Positions 22,957 through 36,844 of a stretch of DNA of 64,000 nucleotides are shown one piece after another. The notes below the pieces were generated by a model. The model did not search any database. It saw only the letters and a program-made list of their open reading frames with translations, and was not told the DNA's origin. Made by a program: the position numbers and the translations under genes. The DNA comes from Euonymus europaeus. Taxonomy: Eukaryota; Streptophyta; Magnoliopsida; Celastrales; Celastraceae. The DNA is taken from contig OY756958.1 in NCBI GenBank assembly GCA_963580455.1, forward strand, positions 25,494,501-25,558,500. The letters are read 5' to 3'. Positions within the stretch are counted from its first letter, which is position 1; every line of letters starts with the position of its first letter.

Positions 22957-23093
22957 AGTGACACTGTCGCGGCGTCGCGGGTGTCGTTCATCATTGATGT
23001 TTCTCTTTGGTCGATAATGTTATTATCTTCAATCTTTTGACACCCCTGTTCTCTTCGTTATTGCGATCGAGGAGTCACGTTTGATATTATTTA

Positions 23094-23172
23094 TTTTGTC
23101 TTATTATTAAACTATTGTTCTTCACCAGCTCGTTTGTCTGGGGAAGAACAATAGTTCAATAATGACAAAATA
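23094..23172. repeat. Foldback hairpin in the AGP 3' region
   Basis: Two arms of about 19 bp with one mismatch (23110-23128 AACTATTGTTCTTCACCAG; 23138-23156 its reverse complement) surround a 9-base loop. Weaker pairing (TTTTGTC against GACAAAA) extends the stem outward to about 23094-23172. It starts some 140 bases after the AGP stop, so it may be in the 3'UTR. It could be a tiny MITE or an RNA foldback. It resembles no microRNA that I know. Confidence 0.7.
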
Positions 23173-24035
23173 ACTCTTGAAGAGATATTGGAAGAAACTT
23201 CATAGTTTTGTACTTTTTTTGCTACTTGTGGTGTTTCTTTCTTTTGCTTCATTTTGCATTTGTTTTTCTTTCCCATCTGTAATTGGTTTGGCTCCATCCG
23301 TTACTTAGATTCTTTTCCTACCATATATGATAAATAGCCGTTCCTAGTAATAAAAAATGTTTCAGCATATCATGTCCGATGTTCCCCCGTCTGGTTTGAA
23401 TGTTTGATTTTAATTATTAGTAAAACAATCAGCTATGATACTTGTTTATAATGGTAAAGAAGCAACGGAGACAGAGAAAAGGTAAGCACTTGCTGACTTC
23501 ATGAAGAAGAGTTAGCAACGGTGTTGGCCTCGTCTTCACTAAGGAGTAAAGGATGCGTTCCTCGGAAATATGCATCTGCATCAGTCTACTAGCATAAAAC
23601 GGGTCAGACTCGCGATACATGTAACTACAATTTGCAATTTGAGTGTACAGAAATTGTTACCATGTCAGCAGATTGGAAAAGCGTAGTACACTGAACTCCT
23701 TTTCCTTCCTCTAAAACGACCAAAGTACGTCTGGTAGATCAAAGTCATCAATATCTGAATTTTTCCAGAATAAAAACTATTCTTCCAAAGCTATCAAAAC
23801 AATAACTGAATTATAGGAGAAATATAAACAAAATACAAGTGTTTACATTACACTAGGGGGCCCAAAAAACCATTTCATAAACTGTGCATGACCAATGCTA
23901 TACAACAGTCAAATATCATATACATATCATCATCGCTTAATTGGGTATCAATGAAAAAAATTTAGCCAAATCTCATCCATTCCACCTTCTCGTTTAAAAA
24001 TAGTTTTATCTTCCACTCGGTCCGTTGCTAATTAC

Positions 24036-27000
24036 CTAAGACCTCCGGCTCCGACCACTCACTCCAGATTTTCGCCTACCTTGCTTTCTCTTTGAGCTAG
24101 GGACATGGAATCTGGAATTGTAAAGTGATTTCACATTCGACTGTTCATGAGGGACAGAAGTCTCCAATGCCAAGACAACTCCTGCAGCTGAAACTGTCTG
24201 CTCTTCAGTTGGATCCAGAGGCATCTCAGTCAGCAAACTCATAGTGCTGTCAATGTTCTGCAATTCTTCCTTGGCTGCCTGATTATGTAACATAAGTCCT
24301 TCCTCGGTCTGCAGACACTAGGAGCGTCAGTTAAACATGTCAAAAATGTAATAGCACAATTGCAAGTTTTGCAACAACTCTATATGAACTTCACATTCCA
24401 GGAAGTACCAGCAATCACAGTCAATGGCATGATAAAACAGCCATACTAGCAACAGCGAGTCGATATCCATAATCAGAGTTTTTTTCCAATGTCAAATGCT
24501 AATATGCAGGTAAAGAAAATATCCACCCAACACCATCAAACATGGGTATGCACATAAACATATCATCAATGCAAGGTGGGCACATGTAGACACAGTACCA
24601 GTTACCACTATGAAATATACCAGTAATAAGAATAAATATCTATATTTCCTTGATCCTCAACCAAAACTTCAATGTCTTCACTATTGTCATCCTCAACACC
24701 ACTTCATGAGCGTGTATAAAAGGCTTCAGATGCCTTGCATGAATAATTGAATAATGCTCACATAAACATAAGTTCCAGCAGTGTTCCGTAACCAAAGGAG
24801 AAAAACTAATTTTATTAAATAGCACTACGTAGAAGGCACAAAAAAAATCATACATGTTCGCATAAAACCCCACTCTGAGGCTGGCCCAGTGTTTCAATCA
24901 TATCAGGAAATGGGTTCACCTCTCCATGACTTGAAACTGCACCCTCAAGAATAAGACCTCCCATGTGACCATCAGATACATGTTCAGAAAAAGTATTCAA
25001 CGCCTCAACAGTCTTCTTATTTCCAATCTTCGGAGAAGCAGCAAGATCGGAACTGGTAGATGCATCAACTGGTGCAAGCAAGCTCAAATCATTGATGGAG
25101 CAAAACTTTCCAGGATTTTCACTCAAAACCTTATCAATTCGGGATTTAAGATTACGAACTTGCGATTTCATCATTTCAACCTTCTTTAGGATTGGCTCCA
25201 GTGTATTGTCATCCTCTCTGAATTCAAGAGATGACCATCTCTCACAAAACCCAAACTCATCATTATGATTGACGGTCTTGTCTGCAAGAATATCGAAAAT
25301 TGGGTAGTCAAAGCTTGAGAGTCAGCTCTACCAATATTATGTTAAAAGGTTTTAAGCATGTCTGAGTAAGATATCAGGTAACTCCCAAGATTTTTTCATG
25401 GCAGAATGAACACTCTTAAAATATATAATTTTTGGAGATAACTGCTGACGATCTCTTATTCCAGAAAGCATAGATCGTGGCATTATGCGCACAAGCGGCA
25501 CAACAACAAAAATCATAACATGATGTCAAGATCTGGGATGTTAAATCTCAATTACAGCCAGTCGGTCCTTGTAATCTAATATATGAAACAGCTAAAGCAG
25601 GAGAAGAAAAAAGAAATGCACAATAGCAATTACTTTTCGGAAATGAAATTAATAAAAAATTCCAATAAATGCAAGCAAAGCCATACTGAATATAATATAG
25701 CAACTGTGAATTGCTTTTTTTACCATATAGAAATTGAAATTGTTCCCTTCATCCCATCAATAACTTCATTAGTGTGGTCAACTTAAATTTCAAAATGACG
25801 AGGACAAGAATAATTGAACGGTTTCCAACTGGGAAACTCAATCTCATCTTGAATCAAGTTTCCAAATCACAATCCTTTCATCCATAAATATCCATCAATT
25901 CTTTTCCGCCACCGTTGTCAGATATGAAAGTCAACCATAACGTGCAAAGTCCATAAATTTCTAGAGACACAAAAAGAAAATCAAAGCTAAATGATCAAAG
26001 ATTTTTTTCAAGGGTTCAAAGCAAGTCATAACTCACAAGTTGACCACAAAAACATATATACATAGTTCCTAATCAATAACTTGATCTAGAAAAGATTCTT
26101 GATCTGATCTTCCAATATCATCAATATGCACCTCATCATCACCATCTTCATAACATCATTACCATCTATGCTCCTCTTTCACAACATTAAATAAGCCAGC
26201 ACATAAAGTCAACGATTTCACATGATGCTTTTTTTAAAGGCGGGAGTGCTAAGTCAGCATATTCTATTCTTTTTTATTCTATAATCAGTCCATCAGTTCT
26301 TTTACTCAACAGATTATGGGTTAAATCTAAGTCATATCTTTCCAACCCCAGCCTAGTTTTGTTTGAAGTCATTCACATTTTATATTTATGGCCTAAAAGA
26401 AATCCAAAACTGAAAACATCATTTAGGTGCAAGCCTAATCTCCCTGCACAAGAGTGCCTAGGCACGTGTAACCTGAGTACAGGTTGGGGACAAACAAAAT
26501 TTCCACGGACCACACTCTACATGCATCTCTACAACTCTAACACTGGGCCACATGTTCGCTTGTAAGTCTCTTTGGTAGATATGTAACATAAAAAGGAAGG
26601 GTGATATCTCATCTTTACGTTATAAACCATATAAACCAAGTTGAGAGAAAAGGACAAGATTCTTACTTAAACTGCCAAAAGCATCATCCATTGAAGCAGC
26701 AGGTCTCTTAGTCACTGGAGTGAAGAAAAAAAAATTAAAATTGATAAAACAACCAATTCCAGCAGAAATAAGGGATGCAGCATAAAGCAACGGTCAGGGA
26801 TTCTATACCATAATAGGAAAATAGGTTATGTTGAAGCATATATGATGCTATATCAACAGTGTCTTCAATTCGACTTCTTTTCTTTCTCTGCATGACTTTC
26901 TTCCTCGGAATATTACTAGAAAATGGTAGCGACTTTGCATTAAAACCTTCTAAAGCCAACTTTTCATGATCAAGCTGCTTTCTTTCATCATATTCGGCAA

Positions 27001-28299
27001 GTTCTCTGTCATAGTTCAGCGCTTGAGAGTGCAATTCCTTAATTTGAATTTCCATCCATTTACAGCGCCACATAAGCGGGTGAACATACCTCCTCCAATG
27101 ATCTGTCAGCTTTTTCCTCCTAAGAAATATAAACATGCATGAACGAAAACCATGTCATGGAACAAACAGTCTCCCACTCTCCGACTCCAAGAAATACTAA
27201 CGAAGGGAAAAAAAAACATTAAAGCCTTAAAGTAAATCAAAAAAACTGTATGTTTAAATTAATTATTACGAGTAAAACATCTCTCTTGACATGTGAGTGT
27301 ATTCATCACTTAAACTAGATGCATCCATGGCAAAATCATTATCCCATCATCACGCAATCAATGTAAATCAGAGTAACCCACATAGTACAAAGAAGACAAA
27401 AACACCAAAACAACCAAAATTATGCCACTAACTACAGTATTCTTTATTTTTTAGCAAAAAGCAAGCTGCCAACTGAATAACTATGAGAATTGAACAAATC
27501 GACAGCATTCCTTACAGATTATTTCAATGATGTTGGGAATCCCATAGGGTTTGTAAGTAAATAATTAACATTTAGTGTCTCAAATCTCTATGCCAAAAGG
27601 ACAAGGGCTTCAAGATATTCGCTATCTTACACAGGAGAGATAGGGAGATCAATTACTGATAACTTATGAAAGTCACCATATTCTTTATGTAACCCAAAAG
27701 ATGTAGGAATGATTGGCCTTAACAAACTATCAATCACCTAACATACTGTAAAAATCCAATTTTATTAACATTCAATAAACATTTATGAACAACTAAACCT
27801 TTAAGCTAAGTTATCCAAATAGCAGAATACATATCCCAACCCACCCAATTACTTCTACATTAGTTTAAGATCATTACTAAAGAATTTGTAAGGCATTTCA
27901 AGCCAATTAATACCTTGTTGGAAATGCTCCCCCACAGCCATCGTTTGTTGACTCAACTTCAGTATCACTCAACATTGAACTATTCTCAATACTGGAAACT
28001 GTGTCCCCAAAAGAACTCATACTTTCAGTTCCATCCAGATAGTTGTCTTCAACCTTCCCACTGTCACTAGAATTTGTACATTCGGTTACATTAACTTCTA
28101 CGCCCTGACTTCCACATTGTAACTTACTCTGGTCTTTATTCACTGCTTTCATGTCAAAATTATTGTCTTCATAGTTACTCACACATTGCATGGTCTTATC
28201 TTCTGTATCCCGCGATATGTTCCCATTCTTACTAGCCAAAACTTCCATTGGCACTTCTGAAGGCTCCTTGTAGTCTAAGTCAGAGCCCAAACTAACCAT
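24036..28299 (-). CDS. Conserved plant coiled-coil protein, function unknown
   Basis: Exons (minus strand): 28299-27914, 27119-26809, 26714-26667, 25281-24854, 24308-24036. All junctions are GT-AG and keep frame, giving 481 residues. The N-terminal 128 residues are acidic and Ser-rich. Exon 2 carries the best conserved block, a basic Trp-rich segment (WRRYVHPLMWRCKWMEIQIK) followed by a charged helix likely to form a coiled coil and a KKVMQRKKRSR nuclear-signal-like run. Another helix lies in exon 4 (ILKKVEMMKSQVRNLKSRID). The tail is very basic (SSKRKQGRRKSGVSGRSRRS). A nuclear role is likely but inferred. The family is plant-wide and uncharacterised; the Arabidopsis relative may be At4g37440, next to AGP18, but I could not check. 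The start is uncertain: an upstream exon near 28640-28562 does not join in frame, and I used the first in-frame ATG. Confidence 0.75.
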
Positions 28300-29734
28300 C
28301 AAATAAAAACCATGTGAGCTAGCAATAGGCAAATTATTCTAGTACACATAACTTGCAGAAGAAGAAACCGATCATATAAATGACCATCCAATTCATCAGT
28401 CTTAAACAAAAAGTAACTAATTCACTCGATGATTATAAAAAAGTTAAAATACTCTTCATCCAGAATCCCAAAATCCATTTAGATTTGGACTTGGATAACA
28501 GAATTTGAAGTAACTGTTCAAACAGTATTTTCAGAAGAAGAAAAAAAAAGTTGTAATCAATACCTCAGTTGCAATAAGAAAAGGGATAGAAGGATGCAGC
28601 CAAAAAAAATCAGAAATTGAACCTTCCTCGATCAATTTCAACATTCTTACTCTGATAAATAAAACCAAAAGAGGGGAGGTTTCAATCTCTAAATAGCCTT
28701 TGGCAAGTGAAACAACAAGACGAAGTCTTTATCTTGATGCAAATATTTGCATTAATTTAGAAAGCAAGCAGAGCATAAAATTACAAAAATAAACTTAAGC
28801 ATGTAATATATTCAATCAAATATTGAGGGAATTTGTCAGACCTCCAAGGAAAATCATTCAGGGCTCGGTTTATCTTCAAGAGTTATAAATTCCACACTAA
28901 AAATATATACAGAAAATACGAATTTCATACAAGAAAAGATAAGCAGAAATAACTGCTAGAAGAATAAACACAGAGGACATAGCATCAAAACATCCAAATA
29001 TTTTCGTTATTTCACCCCAAATTAAAAAAAAAATCAACGGGTCGATTCACTTATAAAAAGAGGGCTTGATCGTATTTCATCTTCTTTTTCCAAAAAAAAT
29101 ACCTTCTCATAAATCAAACTCACAGAATTCTGGACCCAATCTCAAATCTCTCGACGCCAAGAGTTTTTTACGCAGGCAGGACGATCAGAGTTTGGGCTTC
29201 TTCTTCTCCACGGCACTGGGAGTGAAATCCGGTAAGATTTATGAAGGCATCAAGCCACTCTGCAATCGAATTTGTCAGAAACCCAGGTCGTTCGGCCGGA
29301 AATTTTCTACTTTTGTTTTTTTATAAATATAAAATCAATCTTTGTAATTAATATATTGATAATGCAGAAAAAAGTGTTAGACGCGCCGAGTTTATAAAAG
29401 TACGGCCCAATCATAGACTGAAAATATAAAATTAAATAAAATTATCTCCTTTTTAGGGAGGAAATCAGATGAGACGATTAAATTGATTGAAAAATAAAAG
29501 ATTGATTTAAGTAGTTGTCTCCGACTGAATACAAGTTCAGGCTCCAATTCCCCTCACATCACCGTAAACCCGCTCGCATCAAAGCATCCAATTTATTTCC
29601 TTTTTACACAAAAATATATAAGTAAAAAACACTCAGACGCCCAAATCACAAACCAAAAAAAGAAATGGAGATTTCAAAAGGAAAAATTAGATTTCTATCA
29701 GCGACTAGAAAGTTGAAACTGGATAATGAAGATA

Positions 29735-29835
29735 CCTGTTGAATGACTGAATTCGTCTAAGAAGAAGGAGAATGATGATGCTGCAATCTTCTTAGAGGTT
29801 GGGATAGAGAAGACTTTCTTCGATACCAGTAAATC
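29735..29835 (-). other. Probable 5'UTR exon of the coiled-coil gene
   Basis: On the minus strand this pyrimidine-rich segment ends with CATTCAACAG|GTATCTTC, a good donor. It lies upstream of the unknown coiled-coil gene at 24036-28299. No start codon opens into the gene frame. Another donor-like site (GCAACTGAG|GTATTG) occurs near 28562. Placement is inferred from splice signals only. Confidence 0.35.
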
Positions 29836-30929
29836 GACTTGCCTGGACACTTGTCAGTCGTCTTATACGTGATTCAATTGTTTCTTTCTCTGTATTAGGT
29901 ATTTTAATAGGAATCATAAATACTCATCTGCACTCTTCACCACTTTATAGAGCCTTTCCCTGTTTCCCAGCACCTCAGACACCTCGCTGTAAAAAGAAAA
30001 ACAAACAAAAGATTTAAAACCAAGTGGGCCACACTTTGGGCCACTGGATTTTGGCCCAAATGTAATTGGATTTGAAAACCAAGCCTGCCATTCCATCACC
30101 GACCAAAACCTGATGGGTCATAGTTGGGCAGAACCTGGGCCAGTGAATGTAAAAACTCTGAAAATTCAAGGATAGCACATCCCATCCATCCTTGTACGCT
30201 TTTTACGTTTTTTTTTTTTTTTTTGTTTTTCTTTCTTGCTTTTCTCTCCTTTTAAGAGAACATTTCATCAAAGACAAAGGTATTTATTTTATAATTACAT
30301 TTCAAAACTTTAAATTATCAAAAATGTTTTTTTTATATAGGAATATCCACATAAACACGGAAGCCAATAGACCGGTGGACTACACAAACGGAGGTAGTCA
30401 TCTCCCTTTGACAAGTCTCACCATAATAGTGATAAATCTCACTCAAATTGGTAGAAGGGGAGATTCGAACACAAGACATCTCACTTCCTACACAATATGA
30501 AAACCAATCAGGCTAACACATGTTGATAACTATCAAAAATGTTGTACTTAAAATTATGAAAAATGTTATGTAAAAAACCGTGAAACCTACAACTTTAAAC
30601 TGTATAAAATGTTGTGGGGTGCTTAATTCATTTTTTTATTATATTAATTTTATAGATAGAATTATAAAAAATATATTTAATAAAAAGTAATTGAAAACTT
30701 TTAATATTCGAAATGACAATTATATAATATGATTGTAAAATGCTTTGAGACTCAAAGCTTTTAAGCTATGAAAAATTATAGGATAATAGCATTTCATTTT
30801 GCACAACTTAAAGCTGTAGGCCCCACAATTTTAAGTTGTCAACAAAATGTAACGTTTAGTTGATACAACATTTTATGCGAACCCCACAGCGTTAAGCTAT
30901 GTAAAATGTGAAACAAACGCACCCAAATT

Positions 30930-31440
30930 ACTCTCGAAAGAGGGATATATAATCCCAAATTGAAACAAAACAAACCACCCAAGGGGGACGAAACAACCAC
31001 AAACAACCCATCAATGGTGAGACTAACACAACAAGGTACAAGATAAACTGAATAAAATTACAAAATACAATATCAAAGATAAAAATCTGAAAATTATTGT
31101 CGTGACAAAGCCTTAAGAGGCCAGATCTATAGAAAACTACCACATATCCAGTAGTACACAGTACACACCAAAGAGGGCGTCAAAAGCCAGATTGAGTCCG
31201 TAAGGTTCACCGAGCCTAAATTTGAGAAAACGGCTACAAAATCTTCAGTTTTCGCCAAAGATGCGTGAATTCTGTAGAAATATTTAGTAAACCATCCACC
31301 CATATATTGAGAACAACGATAAACGGGAAAAGTGGAGAGAAAGAAGAAGGTGGAGTGGAGGAGGTGGAGCAAAGAGAAGGGAAAGGGAAAGGGAAGTTCC
31401 CCACAGATCTGCTTAAGAGGGTTTGAAACCAGAGAAAGAA
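30930..31440 (-). repeat. Retroposon-like dispersed repeat, copy 1
   Basis: This segment aligns by eye with parts of 40375-41098. Both carry GGCCAGATCTA, a GTAGTACACA-type word about 40 bases later, and a purine-rich right end (AGAAAGAAGAAGGTGGAG). No coding frame persists. No poly-T border was found here, so this copy is probably old or truncated. It lies in the 2.3-kb spacer between the coiled-coil gene and PUB4. The rest of 29840-32150 shows nothing recognisable except an AT-rich stretch at 30540-30900. Confidence 0.5.
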
Positions 31441-32177
31441 ACAGAGAGGGGTAAGAGAGAGTAACGTAAATTTTTTGACACGTTGTGGTTAACGCCTAAC
31501 AATGATTTTCAAATAATTGGTAGCAGGACCTTCAAGGTCTTTTACATGGAACACATTATTCCATTCCAACAGAAATTCTCAATTCTGGAGTCTTAGCAAT
31601 CCGAATATTCACGGAATTCATCAATCCATTCCAGTTTTTATGTTGAAACCAAACACCGAACTGTAGTTGAAAAGAAATTGGCCATTTCCGTTCCACGCAG
31701 AATTAGGCAACCAAACATTTCAAAAGACACAAGTTTGACACTTACCTGTCCATCGCATAACCTCCAACTAACATTGTATCCGCATACCAACCGTGCAGAC
31801 GAAAAGATGAGTCCTTGTGCCCGGCCCCAACCCGAGGTTGTAGGAACTAGGAACTCCTACAAAACTTTTGGGTGCCAAAAATAAACCACTTACGCAGAAG
31901 GACAAATTACTGAAATTAGAACGTGAAATTAAACATATAAATATTATCAATCTTCCCTGAGCTCACAAAGGGTAGACACAGAAATGAAACTTCTCCTTTC
32001 CACATCTAATATTTTCAAAAAAAAACAGAGGACCCAATCAATTAACTCTACAAATAAAATATATAAAAAACACACAAAAACCTTTCATTTGCATTATTAG
32101 TAAGATCAAATGTACACACACTATGTATAAGAGTTGACTCAAAACATTCAATGACACTTTAGGTTGCTTTTCTAAAA

Positions 32178-35100
32178 TCAGTTCCTTCCCGCGTTACCAT
32201 GTCGGTGATTTCTGAAATGAGTAAGAAGTTGTTGTGCCTGCAAGAACAGAAAAATGATTCTCTCACAGAGCAAGGAGATAATAAAAATATAGAGAATATC
32301 ATCAAGAATAAAACCTTTTCCTTAGCCCTTGGGGTGCCAGACAGAGACAATGCCACTAGGGGTGGGACAGCGCCTTCTTGAAGAACCATATTGGAGAACC
32401 TAGCACTGCTTGTGCAAAGATGTAATAAAGCAGCAGCAGCATTCTCCTTCCCTCTGGCAGAACCCAGCTCAACAACCTCCACTAAAACAGGAATCCCATG
32501 CTCCTGACCAATTGCAGTCCTACCCTCAGGTATTGTAGCGAGATTTGCCAAAACAGCAACTGCCTTGTCAACCATCCCAGCCGCTGGGTCCATCAATTCA
32601 ACGAGGTGTTTAACAGCCCCGGCATGCACAATCCGGGCCTTGTTTTCATGAAATATTGACAAGTTGAACAATGCCGTAGCAGCATCTTTCTTGCCCCTTG
32701 GAGCTCCATTTCCCAGTAAATCAACCAGAGGTTCAATGGCTCCAGATCTTCCAATCCTAATCTTGTTATCCTCAATCACAGAGAGGCTAAAGAGAGTGGC
32801 AGCCGAGTTTTCCTTCGCCTCGGGGCTTCCTGTCTGAAGGACATGAATTAAAGGTTCAATAGCTTCAGCATTACCAATAGCAATTTTATTGTTGTCATTA
32901 ATTGACAAATTAAGGAGCGCTGTGACCGCATTTTCCTGAATCTTTGCATCTGCTGAGTATAGCAAATTAACCAACAAACTAATGGCTCCACAGTCTGCTA
33001 TTACAATTCTGTTATCCATATTGTGCTTCGCAAGTAGCCTGAGTTCATTAGTTGCCTCTCTTTGAGCATCAACCGAAGTGCTCCTCAAGTCCAAAACCAG
33101 CGTCCGAACATGAGATTCAAGACCAGAAAGATCTACCCTTGACTCAATAGCTGGAGATGAAACTATCCTTGGAACATGCCTCTCTGATGGCCGGCGCCAT
33201 ATTGTTTGGCTTCTGGATCGTGTCTCCACCAAATGGAGGGGTACCACAGGTTCCCTCTGTGGAGTGTTCAAGGCACAAACAACCTGTGGCTCGGCTTTCA
33301 CCTCCCCAGAAGCATCACTAATATAAGATGTACGATGATTTGATACATCTGAAGTCCCATTGGCATCCACTGACATTCCTTCGTCGAGATTTGCACTTGA
33401 AAGCAAGCTGGAAGCTGACATGGTTCTGTTATGGCTATGAGAAGGCTCACAAGGTTCAAAAGTATTTGAAGAGTTGTTTCTCAATGGTGACACAGGCTTT
33501 TCACCAACAGAATCCATGGTCCTTGCTTCTGAGTCAGTAACCTTGTCTTCAGAACTTTTTAGTGACAGTCTATCGATATCCAAACGCAATCCATTCCCAC
33601 TTACACCTGACAAGGAACCCTCAAAAGTAGAGCAGGTTCCAGCAGAGGAAATCAACTGCTTACCAGAAGAACTTCCAGATCGAATCGACTCAGATGGCTT
33701 GCCCTCAGAATTACGATAAATCTGTAAATCCCTGGGTGGCCCTGAGTCAGAATGTGTGAAAAGTGGAGACGGTTGAGTTAAGCTCGAAGACTTCAAGGGA
33801 TCTGGCAGCTTCACATTGTTTGACTCACACCAATTAGCAATTAGTGCCTTTACCGTGTAATTAGGAATGAGATTGGTGTGAGCCAGTGTTTGCCAAGTCT
33901 TAGGACAGACAGTAAGCCCAAGATCAATCCAATTTTTAATAAAAGCTCTCTCATAGGTTTGTCCAGATGCCAAAATAACTGGATCTGTCATCAACTCAAG
34001 GGAAAGAGGACAGCAGAAGTCAGCAGGGATAGGGACAGGGGTACAGCTCTGCGACTGCTTAATTGTGACAATGCGATCATGCATGCGAGTCACGAGACCT
34101 ATCATTTGATCAATAATCTCAGCGTCTGATGTTTTCTCAATTTGTTCAGCATTCTCCTTCAACTTTTCAAGAGCAGCAGCTTCAATCAGAGTCTCCTGGT
34201 TTGAGCTCAAGCCGAGATTCTCAGAAATTTTCACCAAGACCTCTGAGCTTGGTCCAACACCCTCGTCTTGATCCCTTAAAGCTTCTTTGATAGTTGACGA
34301 CACTTGTTCACATCCCACGTGCTTAATTTTTTGTATGTAGTGCTGCAATTAAGTGATGGCAATAGTTGGCTACAAATAATAATAAAAAAAAATAAGCTTC
34401 CTCACGTTCCTAACATATCAATCAAATTAAAAGCCTTGCAATTGATTCGAACCAATCCATGCTGCAGCACGAAATGACATCCTCAAAATGGCAAAAAGTT
34501 ACAACAAAAGGTTGTCAAGCAAGGTACCTCAAGAGAAGATGAACTTAATTCATCAGGGAGATTTTGATGGGACGATTTCAACAGCTGAAGAATATCCAGG
34601 CCATAGGTCTGAATCTTCGCCAATAATGCATCAATTTGCAGAACCTAGACAACATGCAAAAGATTAAGAGGTCAAAGGAACAAGTTTCCTTGCATAATGT
34701 ATAGGCGAGGACTATAAAATAAGCATTCCAGTTCCAAAAAGTGTAAAATTGTGTAACGGTTTCCTGAAAAGTATGGAGAAAGAGATAAGTCATCACTTGC
34801 TAAGGTAAGTGGAGCAACGAGAATGAATGCATGTGGAGTTATTGGTCAAAAGCATGGAGATTCCTACTCAAAGTTCACTCCTAAACCAATAATTTCTTGA
34901 TCCAGAATGGAAAGTCAAACCGGGAGCTCATAATAAGGACATAAACAAAGAGTGTGCTGGGATAAACCATAAGATATTCCATTACTACACACCCTCTCCC
35001 TCCAACAAAATAAAATTAAGTGTTGATGAGGAGAAGTCATTGTCTCACGAAGTTTAACGCCACAGGAAAGACCAAAAGAGGAGGTTTTGCACAAAATATC

Positions 35101-36721
35101 TGAAGCCACAAACTCTTTCAAAAGTTGCCAAGTAGAAGCACTTAATATATTAATTTAACATTTGGAAAAAGTGATTAAAAATAACATAATGACGCATACG
35201 CATCCCCTCTACATAGAAGAGAACAAATTTTAGAAAGTTCATTTGGAGACTGGTCTCAGGCAGGGCTAAACATATAACACAGGAGTAAATGGGGGTGGAT
35301 GTGGATACTGCACCTATTGGTAAATGGTAGTAGAAACTCCTGAATAGATGTATCCCATCACAGCTCAAGTGATACATAAAGTAAAATGGACGAAGATTAC
35401 TAGTACAACAGCACAATAATGAAGTGAAGTTTGCATGCACTTCAAGTTTTCAGCATCTGAAAAGAGTAATGATAAATGAAATGCTTCACAGTTAAAAGAA
35501 TAGACAGTGACAACTACAACAAGAACAACATGATATTGATGAATGTGTTTGAATAGTGAAGGAAATTTTGACCTCATCAACTTCAACAAATGGATACATC
35601 CAAGAATGACTAAGTCAAATGAGGTCCAAGGTTGAGTAGCTTCCACTAGTAACTAAAAGAAAGATAGGGATTTTGTAGCTGACACTTGTAACAACTCTGA
35701 GGCACTACTAACTTTCCGATTCCGTACTCACCAGCAACAGAAATATTCATCAAGATTCCACGATAGTAAACAAATAAAAATTAAAAAGTGCAGCAGCCCT
35801 TGATTTTTCACTTATTGTGTCAATTCTGCCACTACAGCATCATATCTTCATCAGCCTTAAAGTATTGTCATCATTAGCCATCAACATCTCCATTTCCAAA
35901 GTTTTGCCTTTGCAACTTCTCCGGCATGGGGAGGTCTGCTGCTACTAGTAGCAGCTTATTGGTGCCACCAAAGCATTCACAGACAACATGCACAACATTA
36001 CTACCATCAACTTCAGTAAGTTGAGGCCACCATTGACACAAGAGTTGATGCCTCATAGATCACTTATTACCACAGCACCTCCAAACAAAAACTAAGCACA
36101 AAGACTAATGTGAAAGGACCATGTAAGACGGATAAACTTGACTAAAAATGTGGATTAATAAGATAACAGATAAAGATAAAACAGTCCATAACATCCCTAA
36201 TAGCATTACTATGCTGTTCCTATAACTAACAGTCAAAATAACCTTTGCCAGGAAGGAACAACTCAATGAGATATTAATCCCATCATTCCATAAAATGGAA
36301 TTTACCAACTCTGCAAAAAATCTAAAAGATTTAGAAATAGTCCAACAGACATGCACAATAATGCTTTACTACTTAATGTAAAATTTGTGAGAGATAAAAT
36401 ATTTCCAAAACCACAAATTAATTGAAAATATAGTTTCTGACTCACAAAATAAACTTTACTCGACAATGATTGCCAATTTCTGAAAAGCTCCTTCAACTCA
36501 TCAACAGATTGACCTAGTTGTTCAAAAGCCTTATTGAGAATGACATCAGAAGCTATTTCAGAATTAAAAATGGCATCAAGCATGGGTCTCAACAGCTTCA
36601 ATATTTCTTCTGCCTTCTGGTAACACCTCTGCATTGGGTCTGATTTTATGCTGTCGAAAGACGATACATGTGAAAAGGTGGAGATACTATTAAGAAGGGA
36701 TTTCAATAATGATATCCCCAT
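32178..36721 (-). CDS. PUB4: PUB4-type U-box/ARM-repeat E3 ubiquitin ligase
   Basis: Exons (minus strand): 36721-36446, 34644-34528, 34342-32315, 32237-32178, giving 826 residues (Arabidopsis PUB4, At2g23140, is about 829). Residues 1-230 form the U-box N-terminal domain. The U-box is at about 237-310 (IPADFCCPLSLELMTDPVIL, then the conserved GQTYERAFIKNWID and CPKTWQTL), which binds E2 enzymes. A Ser-rich linker follows, then armadillo repeats from about 545 to the end, such as ENAVTALLNLSINDNNKIAI and KENSAATLFSLSVIEDNKIRI, for substrate binding. The last exon ends AQQLLTHFRNHRHGNAGRN, the family C-terminus. PUB4 and its relatives act in immune signalling, meristem control and chloroplast turnover (family knowledge). 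A 5'UTR intron of about 2.4 kb lies upstream. The gene appears intact. Confidence 0.94.
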
Positions 36722-36844
36722 TGTACCTGTACCATCCAAAAGTTTAAAAAGCCCTCAACAATAGGAAAACTAGAAGAAACACAACAGATTTTATGGAATC
36801 TAACACAAATCAAATAATTTATTGTTTCGATAAAAAAAGGAAAG

